From contig CM074863.1 in the NCBI GenBank assembly GCA_037501455.1, positions 58,261,501 to 58,325,500 on the forward strand: a DNA stretch of 64,000 bases. Direction: 5' to 3'. The notes under the pieces are model-generated. The model worked only from the letters and a program-made list of their open reading frames with translations, ran no database searches and had not been told where the DNA came from. The position numbers and the translations under genes were made by a program. Source of the DNA: Lantana camara (lineage: Eukaryota; Streptophyta; Magnoliopsida; Lamiales; Verbenaceae). Below are positions 48,713 to 60,420 of this stretch, piece by piece. Every line of letters starts with the position of its first letter. Positions within the stretch are counted from its first letter, which is position 1.

Positions 48713-51700
48713 ATGCCTCCTAGACGTCGTGACCGAGAGGCTTCACCAGAGGCGCCCAATCCGCCTCCGCCACCACCACTGAATACGGAGAACATTGTTT
48801 AGGCACTTCTCAATCAGTTGCAACAAAATCAGAGACAGCAGACACCACCAGTTGATGGTCAGGATGGTACTATCTCAGCTGTGTATAGGGAGTTTCGGAA
48901 CAACAACCCTCCTAAGTGGTTTGGGGGAGATGATATCAAGGCTGAGGAGTGGTTAGCTGAGATCAGTGGTATTTGGGAGATTTGCCCAGGGAGTTCTCAG
49001 GATAGGGCAGTTTGTACTGCTTGATTCTCAGGGGCAGGCAGCTAACTGGCTCAAGGGAGTTCGATCCAGATTTGAGAGGAGTGGTATGGAGTTCACTTGG
49101 GGCACTTTTGTGCATGAGTTTCACGAGAAGTTTATACCTTATAGTGCACGAGAGCGCAGACTTCAGGAGTTTTCTGAGCTGAAGCAGGGATCCAGATCTG
49201 TTGAGGACTACATTCTAGAGTTCGAGAGACTTGCTCCCTATGCTACCCACATCACTGATATTAATTCACACAGAGCCCGTCACTTCCTTCATGGGCTTCG
49301 AGAGGACTATTCAGAGAGCTCTTCAAGCTGTCAATGTTAGTACTTGGGATAAGGTTACCAAGAGGGCTATTCAGGTGGAGGCCCAGAGACAAAGGTTGAG
49401 GCCCCCATCCTTCTCTTCGGGGCATGGTTCGGGTTCTGGATCGGGCAAGAAGCCCGCTACTCATGCTTCTACTACTACTACATCAGCTTTCCGTCCACAG
49501 GGCTTCATTAACAAGAAGCCCCAACCCGCTGCTCCTACAGGACCACCGGCATTACCAGCACCAGCTCCAGCTCGTTGCTCTTAGTGTCAGGGTGCCCATC
49601 CATCGGATAGGTGTTAGAGGTATTTGGGTAGATGTTTGGGGTGTGGTTCGGCTGAGTACATGAGGGATGCTTGTCCAAAGAGGAGGCCGGTAGTTAAGGC
49701 TAGTGCTTATGCTCTGGATAGTGAGGAGGAGGCAACAGAGATTGATCAGAACGCTGTAGTGGAAGGTACAATACATATTCATGGCATATCATTACATGCA
49801 TTATTTGATCCCGGGGCTACTCGTTCTTTTATTGCCCGGGATATTGTTGCTTCTTTGCCTTTGCTTGCTGAGATATCTGCGCATGTGCTTGTGGTGAGTT
49901 CTCCCTTGTTGGGGGGAGGGGGGGGAGCTTGGAGACGGACAGAGTGTTTCGTGATTGTCCGGTGAGTTTTGAGGGTCGAGTTTTTCCTGCTGATCTGATT
50001 GTGATGCCGATGGGGAGGTTTAAGGTGATTCTTGGGATGGATTGGCTTTCCCGATATGGTGCAGTTATGGATTGCCTTTTGAAGAGTATTTCTTTTGATT
50101 CTGCGGTGTTTTCGGGAGAGAGTTTGGGATCCAGCCCGTTTATATCCTTTGTTGAGGCTAGTAAGTTAGTTTGGGATGGTGCTACAGGTTTCGTGGCTTA
50201 CCATCTGAATAAACCCAAGGACCAGGTCAGGCTTGAGGAGACGGAGGTCGTACGGGAGTATCTGGATGTGTTCCCGGAGAGTTTGGGGTCTTTATCACCA
50301 GACAGGGATATTGAGTTTGTAGTGGATCTCTATCCCGGAGCTGAGCCTTACTCGAAGACCCCCTACAGGATGGCTCTTGCCGAGTTGAAGGAGCTGAAGA
50401 AGCAGTTGGATGAGCTTTTGGTTAGCGGATACATTCGTCCGAGCACTTCTCTGTGGGGTGCTCCCATCCTGTTTGTTAAGAAGAAAGATGGGACGTTAAG
50501 GATGTGTATAGATTATCGTGAGCTGAACAGGATGACAGTTAAGAACAAATATCCATTGCCCCATATTGAGGAGTTGTTTGATAGCTTGCAGGGTTCGCGA
50601 GTGTACTCCAAATTGGATTTGAGGCAGGGTCACTATCAGTTGAGGATTAGAGAGGAGGATATCTCTAAGACTGGATTCAACACGAGGTACGGGCACTTTG
50701 AGTTTGTGGTTATGCCGTTTGGGTTGACGAATGCTCCTGCAGTGTTTATGGATATGATACACAGGGTGTTTAGGCCGTCCCTTGATAAGTTCGTGGTGAT
50801 CTTTATAGACGACATCTTGGTGTATTCGAGATCGGTTGAGGAGCATGCGCAGCATCTCCGAATTGTGTTGGAGACACTTAGAGAGCACAAGTTGTATGCT
50901 AAGTTCAGTAAGTGCGAGTTTTGGATTGATCGACTCACTTTTCTGGGTCATATCATCTCAGGCGATGGAATTGAGGTCGACCCCTCTAAGATTGAAACGG
51001 TGTTACATTGGGCGAGGCCTAGGAACGCCTCTGAGATACGGAGTTTTCTGGGCTTGGCAGGTTATTATAGGAGATTTGTGATGGATTTCTCTAAGATTGC
51101 AGCCCCGTTAACTAAGTTGACCAAGAAGGAAACCAAGTTTGAATGGGATGATAGTTGTGAGATGAGTTTTCAGACTTTAAAGGAAAGGTTGACTACAACA
51201 CCAGTTCTCACCCTACCCGAGGGACTTGAGGGTTATGCAGTTTATGCAGATGCTTCTAAGGAAGGACTGGGTTGTGTGTTGATGCAGAATGGCCGAGTTG
51301 TAGCTTATGCCTCTAGGAAATTGAAGGTGCATGAGCAGAATTACCCCACCCATGACCTAGGGCTTGCAGCAGTCGTGTTTACGTTGTCTAAGTGGCGTCA
51401 CTATCTCTATGGTGCTACATTTGAGGTATTCACGCAGAAAGAGCTTAACTTGAGACATAGGAGATGGGTTGAGTTCTTAGAGGACTACGATTGTACGATT
51501 TAGTACCATCCGGGTAAGGTAAATGTGGTTGCCGACGTGTTGAGCAGGAAGGTCAGTATTTCGAGTTTGGTGGTAGGGTTTTCTGAGCAGAGTTCAACTG
51601 TTATGGTTTCGGTGGCTAGGTTAGCCAACCTCACGGTTCAACTTGATTTGAAGCAGAGATTGTTGGAGGCTCAGTCTACGGATCCCAAGATTCAGAGATC

Positions 51701-53133
51701 TGTTGCTCATTCTAGAGATGATCCAGAGACTAAGTTTGGGTTTGATGATTCTGGTTTGTTCAGGTTCAAGGCAAGAGTGTGTGTGCCTAACCAGCTCAAG
51801 AGGGTAATACTTGAGGAGGCACACCGCTCCAGTTATTCCATTCACCCAGGAGGTACGAAGATGTACCGGGACTTGAAAGAGTTGTATTGGTGGAGTGGCA
51901 TGAAGAAGGATGTCGCATTCTTTGTTAAGCGATGTCTGACATGCCAGATGGTTGAGGCAGAACATCAAAAACCGGGAGGTACTCTCCAACCATTTCCGAT
52001 ACCGGAGTGGAAGTGGGAGCAGATGACTATGGACTTTGTGACCGCCCTGCCGAGGTCTAGGAGAGGATTCGACGGGATTTACGTAGTGATAGACCGTTTC
52101 ACTAAGTCTGCCCATTTCCTTAAGGTTCGGATGACGGATAAGGTACCTAAGTTGGCTGAATTATATTGTAATGAGATAGTGAGACTACATGGAGTTCCGA
52201 CTAGCATCGTGTCAGATCGGGATCATCGGTTTACAACTAGTTTTTGGTAGGATCTTCAAAGGTGCTTGCGTACAAAGCTTAAGTTTAGCACCGCATCACA
52301 TCCTCAGACTGATGGACAATCAGAGCGGCTGATTAAGTATCTTAAGGATATGTTAAGGGCATGTGCATTGGATTTTAAGGATAAATGGGATAAGCACTTG
52401 ACGTTGGTGGAGTTCTCTTACAACAACAGTACCAGGCTTTCATTGGTGTGGCCCCTTACAAGGCACTCTATGGGAGGAAGTGTAGGTCGCCACTGTATTG
52501 GGATATTGAGGATTGGCGATAGACTAAGGAGGATAAGCTCACGAGAGCAAAGGCCTCGGCTAAGATTGAGAAGACGGTTGAGAAGGTTGAGTTGATTCAG
52601 CAGAGAATGAAAGCAGCTCAGGATAGACAGAAGAGTTATGCGGATAAGAGGAGAAGGCCCCTCGAGTTTGAGGTCGGAGATCGTGTCTTCTTGAAGGCAT
52701 CTCCTAGGACGGGCTTTTCTCGTATTGGTAGAGGTGGGAAGCTTAGCCCTCAATATCTTGGACCGTTTGAGATTCTAGAGAGGATTGGAGAGGTGGCGTA
52801 TAGGTTGGACCTACCACCGAGTTTGACTAGAATTCATAATGTGTTCCACGTTTCACAGCTTCGGAAGTTCTACCCTGAGGAGTCGACGGTTTTACCGGTT
52901 GAAGAGGTACAGCTTGAGTCCGATTTGTCGATTGTGAAGCACCCGGTTGAGATTCAGGATCAGAAAGTAAAGTGTTGAGGAACAAGCAGATTCTCTTAGT
53001 CAAAGTGTTATGGAGAGATCAGAAATCCGAGGAATCGACTTGGGAGACTGAAGAAAAGATGAGGAAGATGTATCCGGAGTTGTTTCAAGCAGCGAACCTG
53101 AGGATAGGTTCTCCTAAGGGGGGGAGGTTGTGA
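48713..53133 (+). pseudogene. Chromovirus gag-pol of element A (Gag-PR-RT-RH-IN-chromodomain), broken
   Basis: It starts at ATG 48713 (MPPRRR) and its frame stops at TGA 53131-53133, inside the first bases of the 3' LTR. Visible parts are Gag (NPPKWFGGDDIKAEEW, RRLQEFSELKQG), two damaged zinc knuckles (stops at 49582 and 49615; in the second, His is replaced by Tyr, CLGCGSAEYMRDAC), protease (LFDPGATRSFIA), RT ([31 protein letters not shown]), RNase H ([15 protein letters not shown]), integrase (CLTCQM, MDFVTALPR, VSDRDHRF, HPQTDGQSERL) and chromodomain (LVKVLWRDQKSEESTWETEE). Lesions: TAG 48799; frameshifts near 49020, 49310, 49915 (G-run), 52430 and 52970; short RNase H deletion near 51430; TAG 51501; TAG 52248. 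It is more decayed than element B. Confidence 0.92.
53116..53127 (+). other. Polypurine tract of element A
   Basis: AAGGGGGGGAGG lies immediately before LTR start TGTGACGCC at 53129 and is still inside the open end of pol. Confidence 0.88.
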
Positions 53134-54824
53134 CGCCCCGTCCGATAGATCGTACAGGTATGTGCCACGAAAGAGTCTACCTTACGCACTTATGTGATTT
53201 AATTTCCTTTCTATGTGTTTAATTCCAACTTTGACTGAAAATGTCACTTAATTAACTAAATTGCAAAATTTTACAATCTGAATTCTTGTATGAGAACTTA
53301 AGATTTGAAACTTGGGTGAATTTAAACTAACTGTTGGAGTTGGATTTAAATAGGGCTTGGACCTATTGATGTGGTTGGGCCTAACTTCAGTTAGGTGAGT
53401 TTGGGTCATTCGGGACCAATATGAGCTCGGGAATTCGAATTCGAATTCTGACACCACCATTGGACTTGATTCGGTGATTCGGGTCCAACGGAATTTACTT
53501 TATGTTTTTCGGAAACCGTTTAGACCTTAAACCTTTTAATTTTGACTTATTGGGCCGAAAGTCATTTATTTGAGCCCAAATCCTATTAAAGCCTTTAGCC
53601 TCATATTATATCTTGGAAACCCTAACCTTGACCTAAAACTATTAGCCACCACATAAATAGTTTTATCCCTTTTCATTTCATTTCAAACCACACAAGTTAG
53701 CCTCAAAGAGAATCATGGAGAAACTTCAAGAGAAGATTAAGACTTGAACCATCTTTCATTCTAAGAGCTCATATTCTTTGATTCCACATTCCTTCACAAG
53801 ACAAGGTAAGCTTTGGATCTCTTTTGATGAGTATTTCATTTCTATTCTTGGATTGGAGCATGAAATTGTCAGTATGAACTTCAATGATGAGTTCTTGAAT
53901 TCCTTAAGCAAGCCTTGATGATTTGAATGCTCCTTATGTGTCTTAGTTGTTGGAAATTCGTGTAAGAAGACTAGGAATTCATATCTTCATGTTTAAGCTT
54001 GAAATTCATGAAAATGGGTGTTTGAGATTTTGGGCAAAAACATTCCTAAACTTGAATTAATTGATGTTTTGATGCTAAGCATGATTTATATGATGTTATA
54101 CCTGAATTTCTTCATATTTTATGGTGGATTTTATGTTGGATTGATGATTTTTGGTGTTCCCCTTCTTCTTCCCGAAACTGTCAAGTTTCTGCTCCAGATC
54201 CATGGCCGAAACGGCCGTTCCCATTTGTGCTTTAAGCCCGGAACGGCCCTTCCGGGCTAGGGTTTGGAATTTGGGGCCGAAGATGGGAAGGACCGTTCCC
54301 ATTTATGCCTTGTACTGGGAACGACCATTCCAAGCTTCGCTGGAGTGGTCCGCGGGAAGGACCGTTCCAATGCAAGGCTATGCGTGGGAATGGCCGTTCC
54401 CATGCGTCTGTGATCCTTTTTACTTACTTTTTCGTGCGTATTTGATTCGTTTGAGTTGCTACCTGACTTGTATGTTACGATATAACTTGGAGTGCATTTC
54501 TGAACCTAAATATCTCATTACTTGCATGATCTACTTGAATATTTGAATTGTCCATTGTGGCCAACTTGATAAGCATCATTCCATTTCGGATGTCATTCAT
54601 ACTTTGTAGGCCGTGCGTCTTACTTGGTTCATGTAGAGTCTAAGTTTGGGCTTATGTATACCTTGTTACAGAGTTTGGTGGTGCCGGTGAGCCCGAGGTT
54701 TAGAGTGTTTGGCCCTTCACACTCTTAGACTCTACTACCACGAGGTGAGGTTTAGGATTTTGTATAGTTATGCGACCTATGGCCTTTACATGCTAATTTC
54801 TACCCTTGTATACGAGTATACCTT
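53129..54824 (+). repeat. 3' LTR of element A, truncated
   Basis: It parallels 41607-43279 with scattered differences, including the GAATTC motif (53431-53448), palindrome cluster (54203-54414) and the TACCACGAGGTGAGG block. Similarity stops at CCTT (54821-54824), where CACTA sequence begins. Confidence 0.88.
54203..54414. repeat. GGAACGGCCGTTCC palindrome cluster (A, 3' LTR)
   Basis: It is like 42682-42862 but carries an extra half-unit (GACCATTCCAAGCTTCG, then CTGGAGTGGTC) that the 5' LTR lacks. Confidence 0.7.
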
Positions 54825-55855
54825 CTGACCATTGACAAAGTACTTGTTGAAGGACTTAACTTTTGTATTCGGGCCCCAAGACAAGTGCTTTGAGAGAGGA
54901 TCATAGATCTCGTTACTAGGGTTCTGAACCTATTAAAGATGTTCAGAAGGTTAGTTAATTACTCAAAATCGATCGTGTTATAAGATGAAACATAGTGGGC
55001 ACAAACTTACATAATTGCTGAACCAAGGTACAAAGTGTTTGTCAATTAGGTCACTATTATCACCATCGTCTATGCCATTGATTGCCTTGAACTCCCTTCA
55101 AGGTTAAATGTCAATATATCAAAATTAGTCGGTTAATTAATTGATGGTGACTTTGATATTATCTAAAATTATGTTAATTACTTACTTCAGATATTGTGGG
55201 ACCTCGTCACAATTTAGCAAAATATGAAGCGAGAGAGCATTGTACTCCTTTGAAGTAGTAATATGTCGTTCTTTACTTGCACCTGATGCATGTCCTGGCA
55301 AATTGAAAATTGATATTGTATGTGCTTCTAACTCACCTTAGAGTACTTGAACACAAATCCTTGAAAAATTTACTCAATTCAGCTAACGGTTTCCATACAT
55401 CATCAAGAAACTCCTTGAAGGCTATTGGCATCAATTGCTCCAAAAAAAATATGACAATCATGACTCTTCATTCCATGAATCTTAGCGGATTGAATGTTAA
55501 CACACCTCGCCAAATTCGAGGAACATCCATCAGGAATTTGAAGTTGATTTATCCAATCACAGATTACTCATTTTTGCTCGAATGTAAATGCATACTTAGC
55601 TTTGGACTTCCCCCAACGCCCGTTTCCTTTGGAAACCAACTCTAGTTCTGGACGTCTGCACAAGTGTTTCATATCTAGTCGTGCCTTTGCATTATCCTTT
55701 GTTTTTGTTGGCATATCCATAACAATGTTGAAGATATTATCAAAAATATTTTTTTCTATATGCATCACGTCTAAGTTATGGCGTATGAGGAGATCCTTCC
55801 AATAAGGCAACTCCCAGAAGATGTTTTTTTTCTTCCAGTTATGTGACTCACCACA
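54825..55855 (-). pseudogene. CACTA (En/Spm) transposase gene fragment, C-terminal part
   Basis: On the minus strand the first stretch (55855-55186) reads the transposase C-terminal region, with NIFWELPYWKDLLIRHNL, VMHIEKNIF, CRRPELEL and then the DUF4218-like part (GMKSHDCHIF, LEQLMPIAFKEFLDDVWKPL, LNCDEVPQYL). It has an in-frame stop just after FTFEQK (55568-55570) and a frameshift in a T-run near 55445. A GTAAGT donor (55185-55180) ends the exon. A second exon (about 55100-55011, IDKHFVPWFSNY) ends at another GTAAGT (55010-55005). A third (54923-54826) reads LSKHLSWGPNTKVKSF and KYFVNG. No CACTA terminal repeats are visible. Both edges are cut by LTR sequence. Confidence 0.82.
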
Positions 55856-56795
55856 TGTAACGCCCCAGCTTTCGGCAATTCAGGTATGAACGACACGTGT
55901 GCGTTTGAGAGTTGTAATTTAATTATTAATTGATCATTTAATTCATTTTCCTAACATGACATAATTTTATAAAAATTATATTCTTAACATTTTATTGAAA
56001 ATTCATATCATATCATATTTTTTGGATTTATTGAACGTGATTGCAATGTGAATTATTTTCCCGAATGTGATTTACTTCTTTTATGTCCTTAATTGCTCAT
56101 TTGCATGAATTTGGGATCTAATTGCATTGGACCATATTGATCATTTAATAATGGAATTGGACTTGATTGCTTAACTTAACAAATGGAAGGATTTAATAGC
56201 AAATTGGCCATCTTTTCTCTTCTTCATTAGCAGCATCACGTACCTTTGGCTTCTCATTCATACAAACATATCATCTTGCTTCTTTTGCTTCCCTTGCTCA
56301 ACCGAACCAAACCCTACTTGAAGGAGTGGGAGATTTCATCTTGCAAGCATCAATTTTTGTGGGAATTGTGATCATAGTAGCATCATCATCATCACTTCTT
56401 CATCTTGTCTCTCATCTCTTTCATTTGAGGTAACTATGGAGTTTGAATGATTTTATTGAAAATATGTGGGATATAGGGCTTTGTAATGTCTTGAGTAAAT
56501 GGTGTATTTGTTGTTGGAAATTTGTTTGTGAACTTTAAGCTTGAGTTTGATGCAATTATCTTGAGTTTTGGGGACTTGAAGCATGATTGAGTATATGGGT
56601 TTCAAATGATTGATTATTGATGATCTAACATTGGATTATGTATTTTATGACTTGTTGTTGATCAATATGCATGTTAGCATATTTATTGCATCTAATATAT
56701 GCTTTTGAACTTGGCTTGAAGCCATTTTTGGTGATTGTTTGTGGTGTTGCCATTGCTGCTCTGTTCTGCTCTGCATACAGCTGCTCTCGTATTCT

Positions 56796-57022
56796 GGGAA
56801 CGGCCCTTCCCAACCCCAGTTCAAAACTGGAACGGCCGTTCCCATGATGCTGAGATAGTTGGCCAGCGAGACTGGGAACGGCCGTTCCCATTTTGGCCTT
56901 TGAGCCAGAAGGGCCGTTCCCAGCTAAAACGTTTTTCCCTTTAAGAAAACGCTGGCGCGTTTTCTGTAGCCATGGGAACGGCCATTCCCATTTTCAACGG
57001 GAAGCCGGAACGGCCGTTCCCG
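56796..57022. repeat. GGGAACGGCCGTTCCC palindrome cluster (element Z LTR)
   Basis: At least six units are visible, several perfect or nearly so (GGAACGGCCGTTCC at 56829, 56876 and 57007, and GGGAACGGCCATTCCC). The core is the same as in element A, though the rest of the two LTRs differs. Confidence 0.75.
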
Positions 57023-57982
57023 TAGTCCAGAAAGTGCCCAAAATTCACTGCATAAAATTGCATTTTTAGCACCCCGTTCCGACGGCTTCTTTGACCCCTA
57101 ATTGCTATTATATGACTGATTACATGTTGAAACGCAATATTTTCATGGTACATTGTATTTTTCTCGTCGTCTCGTTGCATTTCCGCCGTTCGTCATATTT
57201 GGTACATTTTGAGTCGTGTTTCACGGACAATTGTCTTTCTTGCACAGACCAGCTTCCTGGTGACGAGGAGCAGGCCCCGTGAGCTGTTTCCTTGGTTTAT
57301 TTTGGGTCGTTCGGTGAGGTTTAATTTTAGATACATAGGACCCGTACAACCCTATGTGATGTTTTAAGCCAAAACCTATCTATATACTTATAGTTTTCAA
57401 ATGAGATTGGTTTTCAAATGTTTTATCGAACTATTGAAGGGATTGATTGATTGATTGATTGTTTTGGCGAGTATTGTATTGCACTGTGGGCCCGAGGGTA
57501 GTGACTCGAGCCAACCGGGAAAGCACGGGCTGACGGGTAACTCGAGAGCTATCCTCACCAAACTGGGATGAACCCTGAACCCTCTAGGAGATTAGGGGAG
57601 GAAGGAGTTCCGGGCTTAGGGATTCATGTACCCTCTGCCCAGATTGATTGGATGGTGGGGCCTTGCAATCCCCCATCACCCGGAGGAAGAAGGATGGACT
57701 GAAACTGTTAATTGTGCACTGTAAATAGATTGCTTGATCACCTAATCACTTAATAACTGAATGATTGATTGTACACTGTCGGAGTAAGGTTGGAGATTTG
57801 CCCTCACTCGTCGGGCCACTGATTGATTGATTGATTGAAATTGATTGAAGTGTCTAATCTGATAGTTGTAATCTCGGGTGAGTTCTAAGTATTCTTAAAC
57901 CTACTTTGTTTCTGTTATAAAACCTTACCCGAGGTTACGACTTGCATGTTATCTGCGCTTATATATTATTATGCCCCTCGCT

Positions 57983-57999
57983 CAGTCTTGTGGAGACTG
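57983..57999 (+). other. Conserved LTR stem-loop (element Z)
   Basis: CAGTCT (57983-57988) pairs with AGACTG (57994-57999) around TGTGG. TTTTGCAGG and GCTAGGCGGG follow within about 50 bases. Confidence 0.65.
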
Positions 58000-59455
58000 A
58001 CACCTCACTTTTCAGTTTTGCAGGTGGTGTGCTAGGCGGGAGTCAGAGTTGTGTCTTGTCTTTCCTTTCGAGTCTTGTTCCAATCTCTCCACTTACACTC
58101 ACTGCATATTGTATTTTAATTACTGTATTGAACTTGCTATTGAATTAGTATGCTACTTACTGAATTAAATTGAACTCGGGACAGGTTCTAGGGCTTTAGT
58201 TGAACCCGTTTTATGTTATTGTATTGAATTGATTCGGTATAGGTTAGGACAGGTTCATTGAATTAGTAGAACCCGTATTTACTTTCCTTGAACTTGCATT
58301 CATTTTATTGATATTGAATAGATAATTGCTTTACTTCCGCACCTTGGTCATTGTTGATTGTTTCAGGGTTAGTGTAACAGCCCAAAACAGGGCCTGGATG
58401 AAAACAGTAAGTTAAGGCAGTGGTAAAGCGTTTATAGACCGTGATCCAACTTTTTGAATCATCATGCATTGCATTCTTACATGAACTTTGTGCTCGTATT
58501 TGTTCTGACATGCTTTAAGGGGGAATTCTTGACCTTTGATACAGTTTACTATTCATAACCCGAGCCTACCTTGTTCATATTGCTACTCGAATCCTAGAGG
58601 TTCATCACACATGTTTCCCAATCGTTTGAACTTGTTTCCCGAGCTCAGAAAGTCTTTCTTGAGCCATAAGGGTATTTTTGGAACTTACCGACCAAAGTTA
58701 CTATTCATCAGAAAATGAGCTTTTGATTCTGATACCTTTTTCTACCCAAGTTACAGTCGAATCGATCCTTGAGTCGAGACGAGTCTTTTGAAATTATTCT
58801 TGGCTTGGAAATCCATTCCGGAACTTTGTTTTATTGAAAACGTTTTTGAAAACCCTAGTTTACTATTCCTTTTACGAACGGTTTTCATTCGGAAAATGTT
58901 TTCTCTTCGGATTTGCACTACTTGAGCTATTTCAATATTTTTGAGATGTTTTACAACTCTTGATTCAAACCCTAGCTTGAAATTTGGAAGCGTACGTTCG
59001 TACGTGAGAATTCACTATTCACTCTACGTTTTCAACTTTTTAACGGTAAAACGTTTTATAGTCGATTTTGGACTCAAAACGCTTCTTGATTTATTTCTTG
59101 AATTTTAGAAGCAATCCGGACTTGAAAATCATTTTAGAAAGTCGTTTTTCACTCATGTCGAGTTTCGAGCTCAAAACTTTTATTCACTAAAACTAATGTA
59201 TCTTTCAAACGGTAAATCCGATTTCGATGAATGAATATACGTTTCGAAGCTAATTTTCTTGCCGTCGGAATGGTTATACTTCCAGCCACTTATCCTCGAG
59301 CCTTGGGAGACGAAATTACAGAAATACCCCCAGCAGCCCCATTTTTTTTCCTTCTTAATCCCTAAAGCTTCTAGAAGATACAAGTGGATGAACTCTTGTT
59401 TTGCTCTCCTACCCTTAAGCCATCTCTAATTGCAAGGTGAGGGGCTTCTTCACTC

Positions 59456-59538
59456 CTATATATACCCCTCCCATGGCATTTCATTCCTTGCTCAAAGTTG
59501 TGTTGACAACACCCTTTCTCTCCCTCTCCTCCCCCTCT
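59456..59538 (+). promoter_or_regulatory. Putative LTR promoter of element Y
   Basis: CTATATATAC (59456-59465) is followed about 50-80 bases later by a pyrimidine patch (CTTTCTCTCCCTCTCC, from about 59514). TATA plus Y-patch is a common plant core-promoter layout. Confidence 0.6.
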
Positions 59539-60262
59539 TGCCGTCGGCACCCCCCATTAGAAGCTAGGTTAGTTTGTTTTGTTTTTATGTTATGTTAGTT
59601 TAGTTTATGTTTTTATGTTATGGTATGTTTATATTATGTTTAGGTTGGGTCTTAGGGTCTTCCCTAAGCCATATAGGATTTTATTTTATGCATTTATTAT
59701 ATAGTTTTATGATATGTTTTGATAGTTGTTTATATGTTTTAATTGTTTAGTATATGCTTGAATATGTTATCAATTGCTCTAGTATATGCTATGATCATGT
59801 AATATGGTTGTTATATTATGAGAATTGATGCATGATTATGGAATTTGAATTATGTTCATGCATGTTTGCTAATGGAATAGTGATTTACAATTTATTATGT
59901 CACAACTTGTTACATGTTGATATTGGAATTAAATTGTTACATGTTACATGCCTAAAGGTTTATGATATATGATATGATATGATATGAGATATGTTGTGAC
60001 ATGTTGTCACATTGTTATATGACTCTTGAATTATGAATTGAGCTTATGTTATGATTTGGATTAATGGATTAGTGCCTTGATCATGTTATACACTTTAATA
60101 GTGTCACATGTTATAACCTAAGATAGAATAGTGTTTCATAACTTGATCTTATGCCTTAATTGGATCTCTTAACTATAGGTTATACCTTTAACCTAGATCA
60201 CACTTGATTATATTAACATGAACTTGAAACTATAGGTTATAATCAAGATCATAATTTGATTA

Positions 60263-60385
60263 GGTTGTGTATGTGTGTGCATGCCGTGTGTGTGTGTGTG
60301 TTCGTGCATGGTGTGTGTGCATGCCGTGTGTGTGTGTGTGTTCGTACATGGTGTGTGTGTGTACCGTGTGTGTGTGGGTATGTGT
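60263..60385. repeat. (TG)n-rich minisatellite
   Basis: TG runs are interrupted by CATGCCG and TTCGTGCATGG in a roughly 40-45 bp higher-order unit, repeated about three times. Confidence 0.85.
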
Positions 60386-60420
60386 ATAGTAAGGGTTTGA
60401 CCCGACCCTTTGACCCGACA

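Larger units (their letters stand above)
41607..54824 (+). mobile_element. Tekay-type gypsy element A, 3' LTR truncated
   Basis: The 5' LTR is 41607-44239 plus 48246-48530, split by solo LTR S3. PBS 48539-48550, gag-pol 48713-53133, PPT 53116-53127, 3' LTR 53129-54824. Without S3 the 5' LTR is about 2.92 kb. The 3' LTR follows it to ...GAGTATACCTT and then turns into CACTA sequence, so about 1.2 kb of 3' LTR is lost. Its LTR type (TGTGACGCCCCGTCCGATA) is the same as that of the LARD tandem. Confidence 0.9.
55856..58372 (+). repeat. LTR of gypsy element Z, 3' end displaced
   Basis: The LTR start TGTAACGCCCCAGC is preceded by CCACA (55851-55855, expected TSD). It holds a dense palindrome cluster (56796-57022), GTTTTGGCGAGTATTG and GAGCCAACCGGGAA blocks shared with S3, the stem-loop 57983-57999, TTTTGCAGG, GCTAGGCGGG and ACTTCCGCACC (58329). 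Element Y starts at 58373 before the LTR end is reached. The remainder should lie right of the window. Open frames here are short and unsupported. Confidence 0.8.
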
